Of a DNA stretch of 64,000 nt, positions 42,694 through 50,778 are shown piece after piece (positions within the stretch are counted from its first letter, which is position 1; every line of letters begins with the position of its first letter). The notes beneath the pieces were generated by a model that was not told where the DNA came from, did no database searches, and saw nothing but the letters and a program-made list of their open reading frames with translations. Position numbers and translations under genes: made by a program. The stretch covers positions 806,001 through 870,000 of the forward strand of contig NZ_CP020772.1 of NCBI RefSeq assembly GCF_002097535.1. Reading direction: 5' to 3'. The stretch comes from Halobacillus mangrovi (GTDB lineage Bacteria; Bacillota; Bacilli; Bacillales; Halobacillaceae).

Positions 42694-42901
42694 ATTTCTA
42701 TCCCTGGTAACGGAAAGGTTCAAATACCTATTACCTTGTATTCGAGTCTTCCAATATTTTGCTATATATAGGAACAACTAAGAACACGTCGATAAGCTGT
42801 TAATAAAAGAAATCTTCCTAACTTATCCATATGTTTTCAAGTTATGGAATAGGGAATCTATTCGTAACAGAAATAATTACACAACGGGGGAGGGAGAGGA
42901 A

Positions 42902-44239
42902 ATGAAGACGGACGTTTTTATTGCTGGGGGCGGTGTAGGTGGTTTAACTTTAGCGGCTAAACTTGCCAGTCGCGGTGTCCATGTGACTATAGCGGAGCAG
43001 CTAAAAAAAGAATCCCCCGTTTACAAAGGCGAGCTCTTACAACCTAAAACACTAGCGATTCTTGAGCGTCTCGGTGTGATTAATGAGATCGAAGGCTGTG
43101 GTCATCCCATTGATCAGTTACGATTTCAAGAAATAAACCGAATCCCTGAAAGTCCTCCAGAAGAAGTTAATCTGACTGAATTGAATTATAGTCGAGTAGC
43201 CAGCCGTTACGATCATGCCTTGATGGTGCCTCATGAAACAACAAAGTCGATCTTAAGAAAAAAAGGGGCATCCTACGACCAGTATTTTCATTATTTCCCA
43301 GGCGCCAGATTTTTAGGGTTTGAAAATGGCATGGCGAAAATCAAACAAAAAAAAGAGATTACTTATATCGAAGCAAAGGTCTATATTGGAGCCGAAGGCC
43401 GCAGTTCTCCTACTAGAGACGCAATGAATGTACAAGTAGAAAGAAAGGATTATAATCACCATTTTTTAACCGTCACCATACCAAGACCTGAAGACTTTAC
43501 TAAGGGAAAAATCATTACGACCTCGAGTTGTTTTCTCGGCCTTTTCCCTCTCCCAGATAATGAAGTGCGGACGGTATTTCTAATTAAAGCTGGTGAGTAC
43601 AAAAACATTAAGGAAAAAGGACTGGAATACTTATACCGTGCTTATAGTGAGTTGGAACCAGAGCTGACAGAAGGTGTTCGCAGCCTAAAGGAATGGAAAA
43701 AAGTTCAGTTAATGATTCCTTTTACTTATCACGTTGATCATTATTATTCAGGTAATCTAGCAATTATAGGTGATGCGGCTCATACGGTACATCCTATGGC
43801 AGGAGAAGGCATGAATTTAGCTGTTCAGGATGCTGACGTGTTGGGAGAGTTGCTTGCATGGTGCAAAGAAGAAGGAAAGCCTTATCATGAGTATCTTCAC
43901 TATTATGAAGACGTTCGCAAGCCGCGTGTAGAATTTTTGCTTCAGCTTAGTCATTTATCTGCACTCGTTTATTCTTTTAGAAATGAATGGTGGAGGAAGC
44001 TTCGGATGAATGCTGTGCAGCGCATATTGGACGATGATCAGCTACATGTGAAACAGATGTTAAATATTTCTGGTTTAGGTCGCTGGGACTTCACTCTGAT
44101 CGATAGAGCTGTTCAAGGGGGAGTGCTTCCCGCCAGAAAAAAACAAATCTCTGCTGAAACCCAGAGAAATTTCTTATTCTCTGAAGCAGAAGACTATCCC
44201 TGGAAAGAACGATATAGAAAGGATGGGTCACATGAATGA
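42902..44239 (+). CDS. FAD-dependent monooxygenase, UbiH/PHBH-like
   Basis: The 445 aa flavoprotein belongs to the group A aromatic hydroxylase fold (FAD_binding_3). It has the N-terminal dinucleotide motif FIAGGGVGGLTLAAKLASRGV, an acidic end of strand 2, and the second FAD motif LAIIGDAAHTVHPMAGEGMNLAVQDADVLGELL (in part). It likely hydroxylates an aromatic or polyketide-like ring with NAD(P)H and O2. It overlaps the following methyltransferase gene by 8 bases, so the two probably act in order: hydroxylation, then O-methylation. GGGGGAGGGAGAGG precedes the ATG. The substrate is unknown. Confidence 0.75.
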   Translation: MKTDVFIAGGGVGGLTLAAKLASRGVHVTIAEQLKKESPVYKGELLQPKTLAILERLGVINEIEGCGHPIDQLRFQEINRIPESPPEEVNLTELNYSRVASRYDHALMVPHETTKSILRKKGASYDQYFHYFPGARFLGFENGMAKIKQKKEITYIEAKVYIGAEGRSSPTRDAMNVQVERKDYNHHFLTVTIPRPEDFTKGKIITTSSCFLGLFPLPDNEVRTVFLIKAGEYKNIKEKGLEYLYRAYSELEPELTEGVRSLKEWKKVQLMIPFTYHVDHYYSGNLAIIGDAAHTVHPMAGEGMNLAVQDADVLGELLAWCKEEGKPYHEYLHYYEDVRKPRVEFLLQLSHLSALVYSFRNEWWRKLRMNAVQRILDDDQLHVKQMLNISGLGRWDFTLIDRAVQGGVLPARKKQISAETQRNFLFSEAEDYPWKERYRKDGSHE

Positions 44240-45317
44240 ATGGGTAACGGCGATGCAGGCGAGGAAGTGGATGAAGAAAAATGAGTCTTTTTTACCTAGC
44301 TGGCATGCTTATGTAGGCTCAGAACTTGGTTTATTCAGTGAATTCGAGAGTGCCAGAACTGTAGAAGCTGTCAGTGAGAAGACAGGTTATCCTTATGATC
44401 TGCTCGCTTCCTGGGTAAAAGTAGGGGTGGCTGTGAAACATTTGAAAAAAAGACCGAACAGCAGATACCGGACTTCTAAAAGGCGCTGTGCCTCTCTAAT
44501 GGGTAAGGATGACTCTCCAGGAGTAAAAGCCCTCTTAAAAGAAATGATGGAGCTTCATCTGCCGACGATGCTAAAGTACCCTGAAATTATGAGATCACAG
44601 GAAAGGGCGTTATTCGATCACGAATTACACGGTGGAGTAGTGGCAGAAACATCTGCATTACTTGAACATTTTGCCATTAAGAAAATTAAAAAGATGATCC
44701 GAGACCGCAATGTAGAAACAATAATCGATTTGGGGTGCGGTCATGGAGGATATTTAAGAAAGCTTGCGTTAGAATTCCCTGAAATCCAGATGATTGGTGT
44801 GGATTTGAACAATAAAGTAATTGAAAGAGCGAGAGAGCTGTCTGAGGGCTTTTCAAACATTGAGTATGTAGTTGGTGACATTAGTGAATGGAAGCCTAAG
44901 GACGACCACAAAGCGGATGTTGTACTGCTTCACAACATATTCCACTATATCCATCCTGAGGCCCGACATCAACTTTTGGATCACATCCATCAATATGTGA
45001 GCAAAAGGGGGCTGGTTTCTGTCATTACTCCTATCAATGAAACAGAACATGGGGAAGCTTTCTCATCAGCTTTTAATAGCTTCTTTGTAGCCCATTCAAA
45101 CCTTTTTGCTTTGCCAAATAAAAAAGAGCTTCAGGAAATCTCTGAGCACTGCCAATTCGATATGTTTGATTTAGACCCTATTGTCAAGGAAGGATCCTGG
45201 TACACATTCTGGCTGAGCCCAAGTGCTCCAGTCAAAGAAATGAGACATACAAAAATGGCTGGAAGTTCTGAACAGACGATTGCTTCTCAGCAAAAGGAAT
45301 ACATCAGATCCTCTTAA
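44232..45317 (+). CDS. Class I SAM-dependent (O-)methyltransferase
   Basis: This protein of about 361 aa has an N-terminal helical/winged-helix dimerisation region (about 1-110) followed by a Rossmann domain. The SAM site is IIDLGCGHGGYLRKLALEFP, followed by IGVDLNNKVIERA, VVGDISEWKP and VVLLHNIFHYIHPEARHQLL. The layout resembles small-molecule O-methyltransferases. The ATG at 44232 lies 8 bases after AAAGGA; an ATG at 44223 is the alternative. It is translationally coupled to the monooxygenase upstream, making a two-enzyme hydroxylation/methylation unit. Substrate unknown. Confidence 0.75.
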   Translation: MNEWVTAMQARKWMKKNESFLPSWHAYVGSELGLFSEFESARTVEAVSEKTGYPYDLLASWVKVGVAVKHLKKRPNSRYRTSKRRCASLMGKDDSPGVKALLKEMMELHLPTMLKYPEIMRSQERALFDHELHGGVVAETSALLEHFAIKKIKKMIRDRNVETIIDLGCGHGGYLRKLALEFPEIQMIGVDLNNKVIERARELSEGFSNIEYVVGDISEWKPKDDHKADVVLLHNIFHYIHPEARHQLLDHIHQYVSKRGLVSVITPINETEHGEAFSSAFNSFFVAHSNLFALPNKKELQEISEHCQFDMFDLDPIVKEGSWYTFWLSPSAPVKEMRHTKMAGSSEQTIASQQKEYIRSS

Positions 45318-45322
45318 GAAAT

Positions 45323-45367
45323 AACAAAAGTCAGCTTTGGTCTAAAAAGATCAGGCTGACTTTTGTT
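45323..45367. terminator. Bidirectional terminator between the methyltransferase and a minus-strand small gene
   Basis: AACAAAAGTCAGC (45323-45335) pairs perfectly with GCTGACTTTTGTT (45355-45367). An inner TGGTCT/AGATCA stem extends the helix. It serves converging genes. Confidence 0.7.
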
Positions 45368-45383
45368 ATGAGATCCCACAGAG

Positions 45384-45527
45384 CTAGTGTCCACGGCCAT
45401 TTACAAGTTTAACGATAAGGACGATCAAAGCAATGACGAGCAGTAAATGTATCAAGTTTCCGGCGATTCCTCCGATTATACCAAGCAGCCACAATACCAG
45501 CAGGACAATCAAAATAGTCCAGATCAT
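45384..45527 (-). CDS. lmo0937-family small membrane protein
   Basis: The minus strand encodes a 47 aa protein, MIWTILIVLLVLWLLGIIGG at the start, then IAGNLIHLLLVIALIVLIVK and a short VNGRGH tail. A perfect AGGAGG lies upstream of the ATG at 45527. The sequence is the typical lmo0937-type membrane peptide found in many Firmicutes, often stress-inducible. It is shorter than usual ORF cut-offs, so it is easily missed. Confidence 0.85.
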   Translation of the reverse strand: MIWTILIVLLVLWLLGIIGGIAGNLIHLLLVIALIVLIVKLVNGRGH

Positions 45528-45574
45528 CGTTTAACCTCCTAATGTAAAAGCATGATCTTCATTTAAAATAAATT

Positions 45575-45603
45575 TTGTCGAACGACTAATCGACCTTTAT
45601 AAT
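45575..45603 (+). promoter_or_regulatory. fabZ promoter overlapped by a Spo0A-type box
   Basis: TTGTCG (45575-45580), 17 bases, perfect TATAAT (45598-45603). The -35 lies inside TTTTGTCGAA (45573-45582), which matches the Spo0A box core TGTCGAA. Confidence 0.68.
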
Positions 45604-45633
45604 AGGGATAGTATGTGCGAAAGGAGCCAGATT

Positions 45634-46056
45634 ATGTTAGATATTGAAGAGATTAAAAAAGTCATTCCGCACCGCTATCCGTTTCTTCTGATTGATCAAG
45701 TGGAAGAAGTAGTAGAAGGAGAACGAGCTGTCGGATATAAAAATGTAACGGTGAATGAGCCATTTTTCCAGGGACATTTTCCAGACTACCCGGTTATGCC
45801 AGGAGTATTAATTACAGAAGCTCTTGCTCAAATTGGAGCGGTAGCAATGCTTAAGAAAGAGGAAAACCAGGGTAAACTAGCCTTCTTTACGGGGATCGAC
45901 AAATGCCGCTTCAAGCGTCAAGTCAAACCTGGTGACAGGTTGAAGCTGGAAGTAGAAATCGTCCGCCTTAAAGGACCGATGGGTAAAGGAAAAGCAAAAG
46001 CCACTGTTGATGGGGAAGTTGCATGCGAAGCGGAAATTATGTTCGCATTGAAATAA
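45634..46056 (+). CDS. fabZ: 3-hydroxyacyl-[acyl-carrier-protein] dehydratase FabZ
   Basis: FabZ dehydrates beta-hydroxyacyl-ACP in fatty acid elongation. The 140 aa hot-dog protein has [16 protein letters not shown] and the catalytic His/Glu region [23 protein letters not shown]. The ATG at 45634 follows AAAGGAG (45620-45626). It lies near mbl-flhOP as in Bacillus subtilis, where fabZ is ywpB. Here the oxidase/methyltransferase pair and the palindromic elements intervene. Confidence 0.96.
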   Translation: MLDIEEIKKVIPHRYPFLLIDQVEEVVEGERAVGYKNVTVNEPFFQGHFPDYPVMPGVLITEALAQIGAVAMLKKEENQGKLAFFTGIDKCRFKRQVKPGDRLKLEVEIVRLKGPMGKGKAKATVDGEVACEAEIMFALK

Positions 46057-46069
46057 TTAAATGAAGTTT

Positions 46070-46100
46070 AAGTCCGGATCTCACATCCGGACTTTTTTTA
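46070..46100 (+). terminator. fabZ terminator
   Basis: AAGTCCGGAT (46070-46079) pairs perfectly with ATCCGGACTT (46085-46094), followed by TTTTT. Confidence 0.88.
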
Positions 46101-46105
46101 TGGAA

Positions 46106-46134
46106 TTGGTTGGAAAGGTATATTATGGTACAAT
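46106..46134 (+). promoter_or_regulatory. Promoter of the SLH-domain gene
   Basis: TTGGTT (46106-46111), 17 bases, TACAAT (46129-46134), about 68 bases before the start codon. Confidence 0.55.
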
Positions 46135-46201
46135 TCTAGGAGGCTAGTACGAATCTATCAATCTACTAAGGGAGAGTTGTGTCATTATTACTATAGGAAA
46201 G

Positions 46202-47650
46202 GTGCTTAAAACAGTAGCTGCGGTGACGTTGCTTAGCTCTATTGCAGCTTTTTCAAGCACTGAAGTACACGCGGAAGCATCTATTAAAGAAAAATGTGAC
46301 TATGATGGAAAGATTGGAGAAAACCCCGATTATAAGACAGCCATTTGTCTTTTGACAGAAGCGGCTATTGAGGATGATGTGCCTCCTGAAATCGTAATCG
46401 AGATTGCAAAGAAAGAAAGCAAATTGGAACAGTTTGATGAAGATGGAGAACCTGTGATCTCGCCGGATGGAGGGATCGGCATCATGCAATTGACCAATCA
46501 ACCAGCTTTCGATCAAGAAAAATTGAAGAACGATATTCTCTACAACATTGAAGCTGGAATAAATACTTTGAATGACAAATTTGAACGCACTGATTTACCA
46601 GCGATAAATAATAAAGATCGTCATGTTATTGAACATTGGTATTTCGCTGTAATGGCGTACAACGGAACGAAGCCTATAAATAGCCCGGTAAAGCAAGCAA
46701 CCGGTGAAACGAATGAAGGAGCTTACCAAGAGGAGATCTTTTCTAGCATTAGAGCTGGAGTAGGCTATGATGAATTAGCTCGAATGGATTTTAAGGCGGA
46801 AGACTTCGAATATGATACTGAGAGTGACAAAAGCATTGAATTCATGAAAGATCAATACCATTTTTTGATCCCCTTCACTAAATCTAAACACTTCTACAAT
46901 CAAGACCAAACGATTGGCTCTATCGTAGATCTAAGAGTTAGAAAAGCACCATCGACAAAGGCAGAGATAGTTGGAACTCTAAATGAAGGTGATCTTGCAA
47001 CTGTAACCGGGCCTTATCAGTACGATCAATCCCCTAATCTAAACTCATTCGTTTTTTATCCAGTCAAATTGGAGAATGGCACAGAAGGATATGTTGCAAG
47101 TCCATATCTTCGCAATAAGTTTAAGGATGTTCCTAAAGATAATTATTCAGTGGAATCTATTGAATACTTGTATGACATGAACATTCTAAAAGGCTATAGT
47201 GAAGACGAATTTGGTTATAAGGATCCTTTAAAACGTAAAAATACAGCTTTATTTTTAGTCCGTGCAGAGAATATTGACCTGACTAACCGGCCAGACCCTG
47301 GATTTGTTGATGTTCCAAAAAGCAGTGACTTTTATGATGAAGTGGCTGCATTAGCAGACGAAGGAATCTTTGAAGGAGATAATAAGAACCGCTTCAACTT
47401 AGATTCCTATTTAAAAAGAAGGGAAATGGCTGTTCTTCTTCAGCGAGTGTATCAATTCCCGTCTGCATCCATAGAGGAACCTTTCACTGATGTAAAAGAT
47501 AATGACTGGTATAAAGAAGCTGTTGAAAGGCTTTATGCTTCTGGAATTACAAATGGGGTAAGTGAAACAGAATTCGGCCCCGATCAAAGAATTACAAGAG
47601 AACAATTTGCAACCTTTTTAGCGCGCTCTATTAATAAAAATTTTAGATAA
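46202..47650 (+). CDS. SLH-anchored cell-wall protein with a lysozyme-like domain and an SH3 domain
   Basis: The 482 aa exported protein has a signal peptide (about 1-25, ending VHAEA) and a lytic transglycosylase-like domain (about 45-190). The latter shows VPPEIVIEIAKKESKLEQF (the catalytic-type Glu in ES) and GGIGIMQLT. A bacterial SH3 region (about 235-300, VDLRVRKAPSTKAEIVGTL) and three C-terminal SLH repeats (about 305-482) follow. SLH domains bind pyruvylated secondary wall polymer, so the enzyme is likely held at the surface. The GTG at 46202 has a weak ribosome site; ATT at 46184 or 46187, after AAGGGAGAG, would add five or six residues. Confidence 0.8.
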   Translation: MLKTVAAVTLLSSIAAFSSTEVHAEASIKEKCDYDGKIGENPDYKTAICLLTEAAIEDDVPPEIVIEIAKKESKLEQFDEDGEPVISPDGGIGIMQLTNQPAFDQEKLKNDILYNIEAGINTLNDKFERTDLPAINNKDRHVIEHWYFAVMAYNGTKPINSPVKQATGETNEGAYQEEIFSSIRAGVGYDELARMDFKAEDFEYDTESDKSIEFMKDQYHFLIPFTKSKHFYNQDQTIGSIVDLRVRKAPSTKAEIVGTLNEGDLATVTGPYQYDQSPNLNSFVFYPVKLENGTEGYVASPYLRNKFKDVPKDNYSVESIEYLYDMNILKGYSEDEFGYKDPLKRKNTALFLVRAENIDLTNRPDPGFVDVPKSSDFYDEVAALADEGIFEGDNKNRFNLDSYLKRREMAVLLQRVYQFPSASIEEPFTDVKDNDWYKEAVERLYASGITNGVSETEFGPDQRITREQFATFLARSINKNFR

Positions 47651-47658
47651 GTAAATGG

Positions 47659-47691
47659 AACACTTCGGTCATCCACCGGGGTGTTTTTTTA
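47659..47691 (+). terminator. Terminator of the SLH gene, containing GGTCATCCA
   Basis: AACACTTCGGT (47659-47669) pairs with ACCGGGGTGTT (47675-47685), with G-U pairs, followed by TTTTT. The loop region shares GGTCATCCA with the hairpin family. Confidence 0.78.
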
Positions 47692-47765
47692 TCCACAAAA
47701 TGGTATGAAACAAAATGGGATGGGTATAATACGGGACGTAATCACTAAAAAGGAGGAAACACAAA

Positions 47766-48074
47766 ATGAAAACACTGCCATTAAAGCTTTTGATTGCCCT
47801 TTTAACCTTTTCTCTTCTAGGTGCTTGTGCTACGGAAGATGAGCAAATGGAAGAAGGAAATGATACAGAAGAAAACATGAATGAAGAGGAAGAAAACGGC
47901 GAAGGTAATATGGATGAAGAAGATCATATGGACGAGGGCGGAACGGACGGAACCGAAGAAACAGAAGAAGATCAAGGTGACATGACTGACGGTGACAATG
48001 ATGCTACTGAAGAAGATATGACGAACGAAGATACAATGGATAATGGTGAAAACAACGAAAATGGAAACGAGTAA
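47766..48074 (+). CDS. Extremely acidic lipoprotein
   Basis: The 102 aa protein has a clear lipoprotein signal peptide with lipobox LGAC (Cys about 20). The mature part is almost wholly Glu, Asp, Asn, Gly, Met and Thr, in irregular repeats such as EENMNEEEENGEGNMDEEDHMDEGG (in part). It has no predicted fold and net charge of roughly minus forty. AAAGGAGG precedes the ATG. A role in cation or water binding at the cell surface of a halophile is speculation. Confidence 0.75.
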   Translation: MKTLPLKLLIALLTFSLLGACATEDEQMEEGNDTEENMNEEEENGEGNMDEEDHMDEGGTDGTEETEEDQGDMTDGDNDATEEDMTNEDTMDNGENNENGNE

Positions 48075-48086
48075 AGTTTTCTTTTG

Positions 48087-48117
48087 AAGCCGCTCTCCTA
48101 AAGCGGCTTTTATTTAT
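48087..48117 (+). terminator. Terminator of the acidic lipoprotein gene
   Basis: AAGCCGCT (48087-48094) pairs with AGCGGCTT (48102-48109), followed by TTATTTATTTT. Confidence 0.7.
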
Positions 48118-48274
48118 TTTTGCTAAAAGATATTAAAATACTAGCCATCATGATACATATGCCACCTGTAGTACAGATTGGAAAAAAATGAAATAAAGCT
48201 AAGTAGTCCAACAAATAGCTAGACATGGCAAGAAGGAAGAATCTAATACCTATGACGGCAAAAGTTTTAATGAT
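48110..48274 (-). CDS. Possible small membrane protein with a non-standard start codon
   Basis: On the minus strand, AGAGAGGTGAT is followed 7 bases later by ATC (48274-48272) and then ATT, opening a 54-codon frame. The sequence reads IKTFAVIGIRFFLLAMSSYL, then LDYLALFHFFPICTTGGICI and MMASILISFSKNK, like two membrane helices. No ATG, GTG or TTG precedes residue 17, and a stop lies upstream in frame. ATC or ATT starts are rare, so this is tentative. The stop overlaps the terminator of the facing gene. Confidence 0.4.
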   Translation of the reverse strand: MIKTFAVIGIRFFLLAMSSYLLDYLALFHFFPICTTGGICIMMASILISFSKNK

Positions 48275-48527
48275 CTGAAATCACCTCTCTTCACTCTGTA
48301 TCCCTGTATTCGAATTCCTTTTCAATCTCTCCTGTAACCCAAGTTCTATTTAAGAAATGTATATTCCTAGAAGCTGGACTAAGAATTCCTTAGTTCAGCT
48401 TTTTGTTATCTGTTGGAAAATACCCCTAGCTTATGTAGAATGAATAGTAAGACAAAGATTCATAAAAACTTTACAATTTGGAGTTTCCTGGTTTTTTGTG
48501 CGTGGAATAAGCGAATAGAGGTGATTA

Positions 48528-49151
48528 ATGATGAAGTACAGAACGGCTAGTGATCTGAAAGACTTACTATTAGGAGATTTCGAAAGAGTAATTAACAGCA
48601 TCCCCCAAGAAAAGTTGGACGTATATGTGTATCTTCATACGGTATATCAGGATACGTACGTACCCGATGACACCTTGTATCAATTTGTATTTCGGCATTT
48701 CTTCAGGCTAGATAATCCTAGCTTAACGAAGGAGTTTGAAACTTACTACTTCAAATTGATGGAAGAACAGCGAGGATATGAGCGGCCTAATATCGTCCAA
48801 ATTACCAAAAGCCTTTACGAAGTGAAGAACCACAAAGGAAATCCTACGATGCAGTTTCCATTGGCAACTTCCATGCTCCATACGATCAACCCTGAATTCC
48901 CTACGTATGATGGAGATATAGTCAAAGCTTTTGATTTTTCCTCCACGTATCATTTGTCCGGTTTTGAAAAGAAGATGAAGCGATATATCGGACAATATCA
49001 ACATGCTTATAAGACTTATGGAGAATTGATGTATGATGAGGCTTTAGAACCCGTATTCGCACATTTTGATGAGCGTTTTCGCGGATACGACCTTCCAAAA
49101 GTTAAGAAACTTGATTTGATTGTTTCCCAGCTTGGGAACTCACTTCAATAG
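48528..49151 (+). CDS. Hypothetical protein
   Basis: The 207 aa soluble, mainly helical protein (MMKYRTASDLKDLLLGDFER...) has no signal peptide or membrane helix. The stretch MQFPLATSMLHTINPEFPTYDGDIVKAF resembles the SATKLLHFINPxLFPIWD block seen in several uncharacterised helical families with a DNA-glycosylase-like (HhH-GPD-type) arrangement, but the catalytic residues are not evident. TAGAGGTGAT precedes the ATG and a perfect terminator follows, so it is a single-gene unit. Codon use is like the neighbours. I do not assign a function. Confidence 0.65.
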   Translation: MMKYRTASDLKDLLLGDFERVINSIPQEKLDVYVYLHTVYQDTYVPDDTLYQFVFRHFFRLDNPSLTKEFETYYFKLMEEQRGYERPNIVQITKSLYEVKNHKGNPTMQFPLATSMLHTINPEFPTYDGDIVKAFDFSSTYHLSGFEKKMKRYIGQYQHAYKTYGELMYDEALEPVFAHFDERFRGYDLPKVKKLDLIVSQLGNSLQ

Positions 49152-49154
49152 GGG

Positions 49155-49189
49155 AAAACCGGATCCGGCAGCGGATCCGGTTTTATTAT
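49155..49189 (+). terminator. Terminator of the hypothetical gene
   Basis: AAAACCGGATCCG (49155-49167) pairs perfectly with CGGATCCGGTTTT (49172-49184), followed by ATTATT. Confidence 0.82.
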
Positions 49190-49311
49190 GGTCTAACAAG
49201 TACTTTTCTGAAAAGTTTTCTTTCCCATGGGAGTAAAAATATGACACAATTTTGTCATTTTCAGACAGCCGTCTACAAGTTGCATTACATTTCCCAGTTT
49301 AGTAACATTAT

Positions 49312-49334
49312 TCATAATTATGACTACTCGGTCA
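49312..49334 (+). promoter_or_regulatory. Candidate operator upstream of the RND pump
   Basis: TCATAATTATGA (49312-49323) is a perfect 12-base palindrome. It overlaps TGAC-N6-GTCA (49321-49334). Palindromes of this size are typical of TetR or MarR operators that control efflux genes. No regulator gene is adjacent. No clear -35/-10 pair was found in the 295-base gap. Confidence 0.4.
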
Positions 49335-49446
49335 GAGGACGAAAACCGCTATAGATAAAGAACTGAGCATTTGGGGAAACTGATATAAAATCAATCGATT
49401 CACAACTGAGAAAGCGTTTTTACATAAAAGGGGAGGAAGTCTTGCC

Positions 49447-50778
49447 ATGAAAAGAATTTCCATGCTGTTATTGTTAACAGTATCACTAGCCGCCTGTTCT
49501 GGTGATGATTCGGAGGAAGTAACAGAAGAAAGAGTAACGCCCGTGGAGATAGAGAAGGCTGTTAAGGATGACTTTATCATAGACAGAGAGATCGTTGGAC
49601 GAGCATCGACTGCTAATTCCTCACCTGTGACAGCTAGGACGCCAGGAGAGCTTGTAACCTTAAACGTTGAAAAAGGAGATCGAGTGGAAGAAGGTGAAAC
49701 CATTGGTGTAGTTGATCCTGGTAACGGGGAGAACCAAGTTGAATTGCAACAGCTGGCTGTTCGTCAGGCTGAAAAACAACTAGAGAACGCTCAAATTACA
49801 AAGGAGCAGGCTGCACTTGGGGTAGAGAATGCTGAGAAACAAGTAAACTTGGCGAAAGAGGCGGCAAAATCTGAGGAAAGTCAAACCTCACAGGCTGTCG
49901 AAGCTGCTCATGAACAGTATCAACAGGCTCAGCAATTGGCAGATCAGACGAAGAAGCTAGTGGATGAAGGCGCGATCCCTGAAGCTCTTTACCAGCAAGC
50001 ACAAAGCAGGGCTGATCAAGCAAAAGCGCAATATCAACAGTTGAAAGGACAACAGCCACAATCCACTTCGGCAGTTGCACAAGCGGAGGCCCAGCTTGAC
50101 CAGGCCCAGCAGCAGTTGGAACAGGCGCAAGTGGGTGTTGACCAAGCTGAACTCCAGGTTGAGCAGGCGAACGTACAACTGAATCAAGCCAAGGACCAAA
50201 CAGCAAATGAAGCCGTTACCGCTCCCACCTCAGGAGAAATTTCTACTCTCAACGCTAGTGAAGGTGATTTTGTAACGAATCAACAGCCTTTCGCTACGGT
50301 TGTAGGGCTCAATCCGATGACGGTAACAGCCTCTGTTACTGCAGATCAGCTTTCTTTATTTGAAAAAGGGGAAGAACTTGAAGTTGCCATAGACTCTATC
50401 AATCAGACGGTTCCATCCACCATTCAATATGTATCCTCCGTTCCTGATGATACAGGGTTATACCCTGTAGAAGCGCAAGTGGACAACGAAGACGAGAAGA
50501 TCAAGCCAGGAATGATGGCTACTATCCTATTACCGGAGATCGTCGTAGAGAACACGTGGATTGTTCCAACGGATGCTGTAGTAGAAGAGGGAAATGAAAC
50601 GTATATTTATCATGTCGTTGATGAGAAAGCAGTTCGGTTAGACGTTGAGGTCGTAGAAGCTCAGACGGACCGTACGGCGATTGAAGCAGACTTAACTGGG
50701 GATGCCCAAGTGATTACAACTGGACAATTAACTCTTTCTGATGGTGGCAAGGTTACGATCATGAAGGAGGACGCTTAA
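49447..50778 (+). CDS. RND efflux adaptor (membrane fusion) lipoprotein
   Basis: The 443 aa protein is the HlyD/AcrA-type partner of the following RND transporter. It has a lipoprotein signal with lipobox LAAC (Cys17), a lipoyl half (VTARTPGELVTLNVEKGDRVEEG, in part), a long Gln/Ala-rich coiled coil (about 100-255), the second lipoyl half (VTAPTSGEISTLNASEGDFV) and a C-terminal barrel. In a Gram-positive cell it would sit on the outer face of the membrane. It ends directly at the transporter start (no gap), so the pair is one operon. Confidence 0.9.
   Translation: MKRISMLLLLTVSLAACSGDDSEEVTEERVTPVEIEKAVKDDFIIDREIVGRASTANSSPVTARTPGELVTLNVEKGDRVEEGETIGVVDPGNGENQVELQQLAVRQAEKQLENAQITKEQAALGVENAEKQVNLAKEAAKSEESQTSQAVEAAHEQYQQAQQLADQTKKLVDEGAIPEALYQQAQSRADQAKAQYQQLKGQQPQSTSAVAQAEAQLDQAQQQLEQAQVGVDQAELQVEQANVQLNQAKDQTANEAVTAPTSGEISTLNASEGDFVTNQQPFATVVGLNPMTVTASVTADQLSLFEKGEELEVAIDSINQTVPSTIQYVSSVPDDTGLYPVEAQVDNEDEKIKPGMMATILLPEIVVENTWIVPTDAVVEEGNETYIYHVVDEKAVRLDVEVVEAQTDRTAIEADLTGDAQVITTGQLTLSDGGKVTIMKEDA

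Noticed and set aside
42544..42771. A 75-codon ORF across palindromic copy 2
   Set aside because: It is fully explained by the inverted-repeat element; the translated sequence has no domain features.
42833..42857. GTTTTC-N13-GGGAAT as a sigma-B promoter before the monooxygenase gene
   Set aside because: Four of six and five of six matches are too weak without expression data.
47703..47730. GGGTATAAT near the acidic lipoprotein as a sigma-B or sigma-A promoter
   Set aside because: The -10 is good for either factor but no acceptable -35 stands at the right distance, so it was not listed.
49796..50206. A 136-codon minus-strand ORF
   Set aside because: It mirrors the Gln/Ala repeat coiled coil of the RND adaptor; repetitive coding sequence often leaves the opposite strand open.
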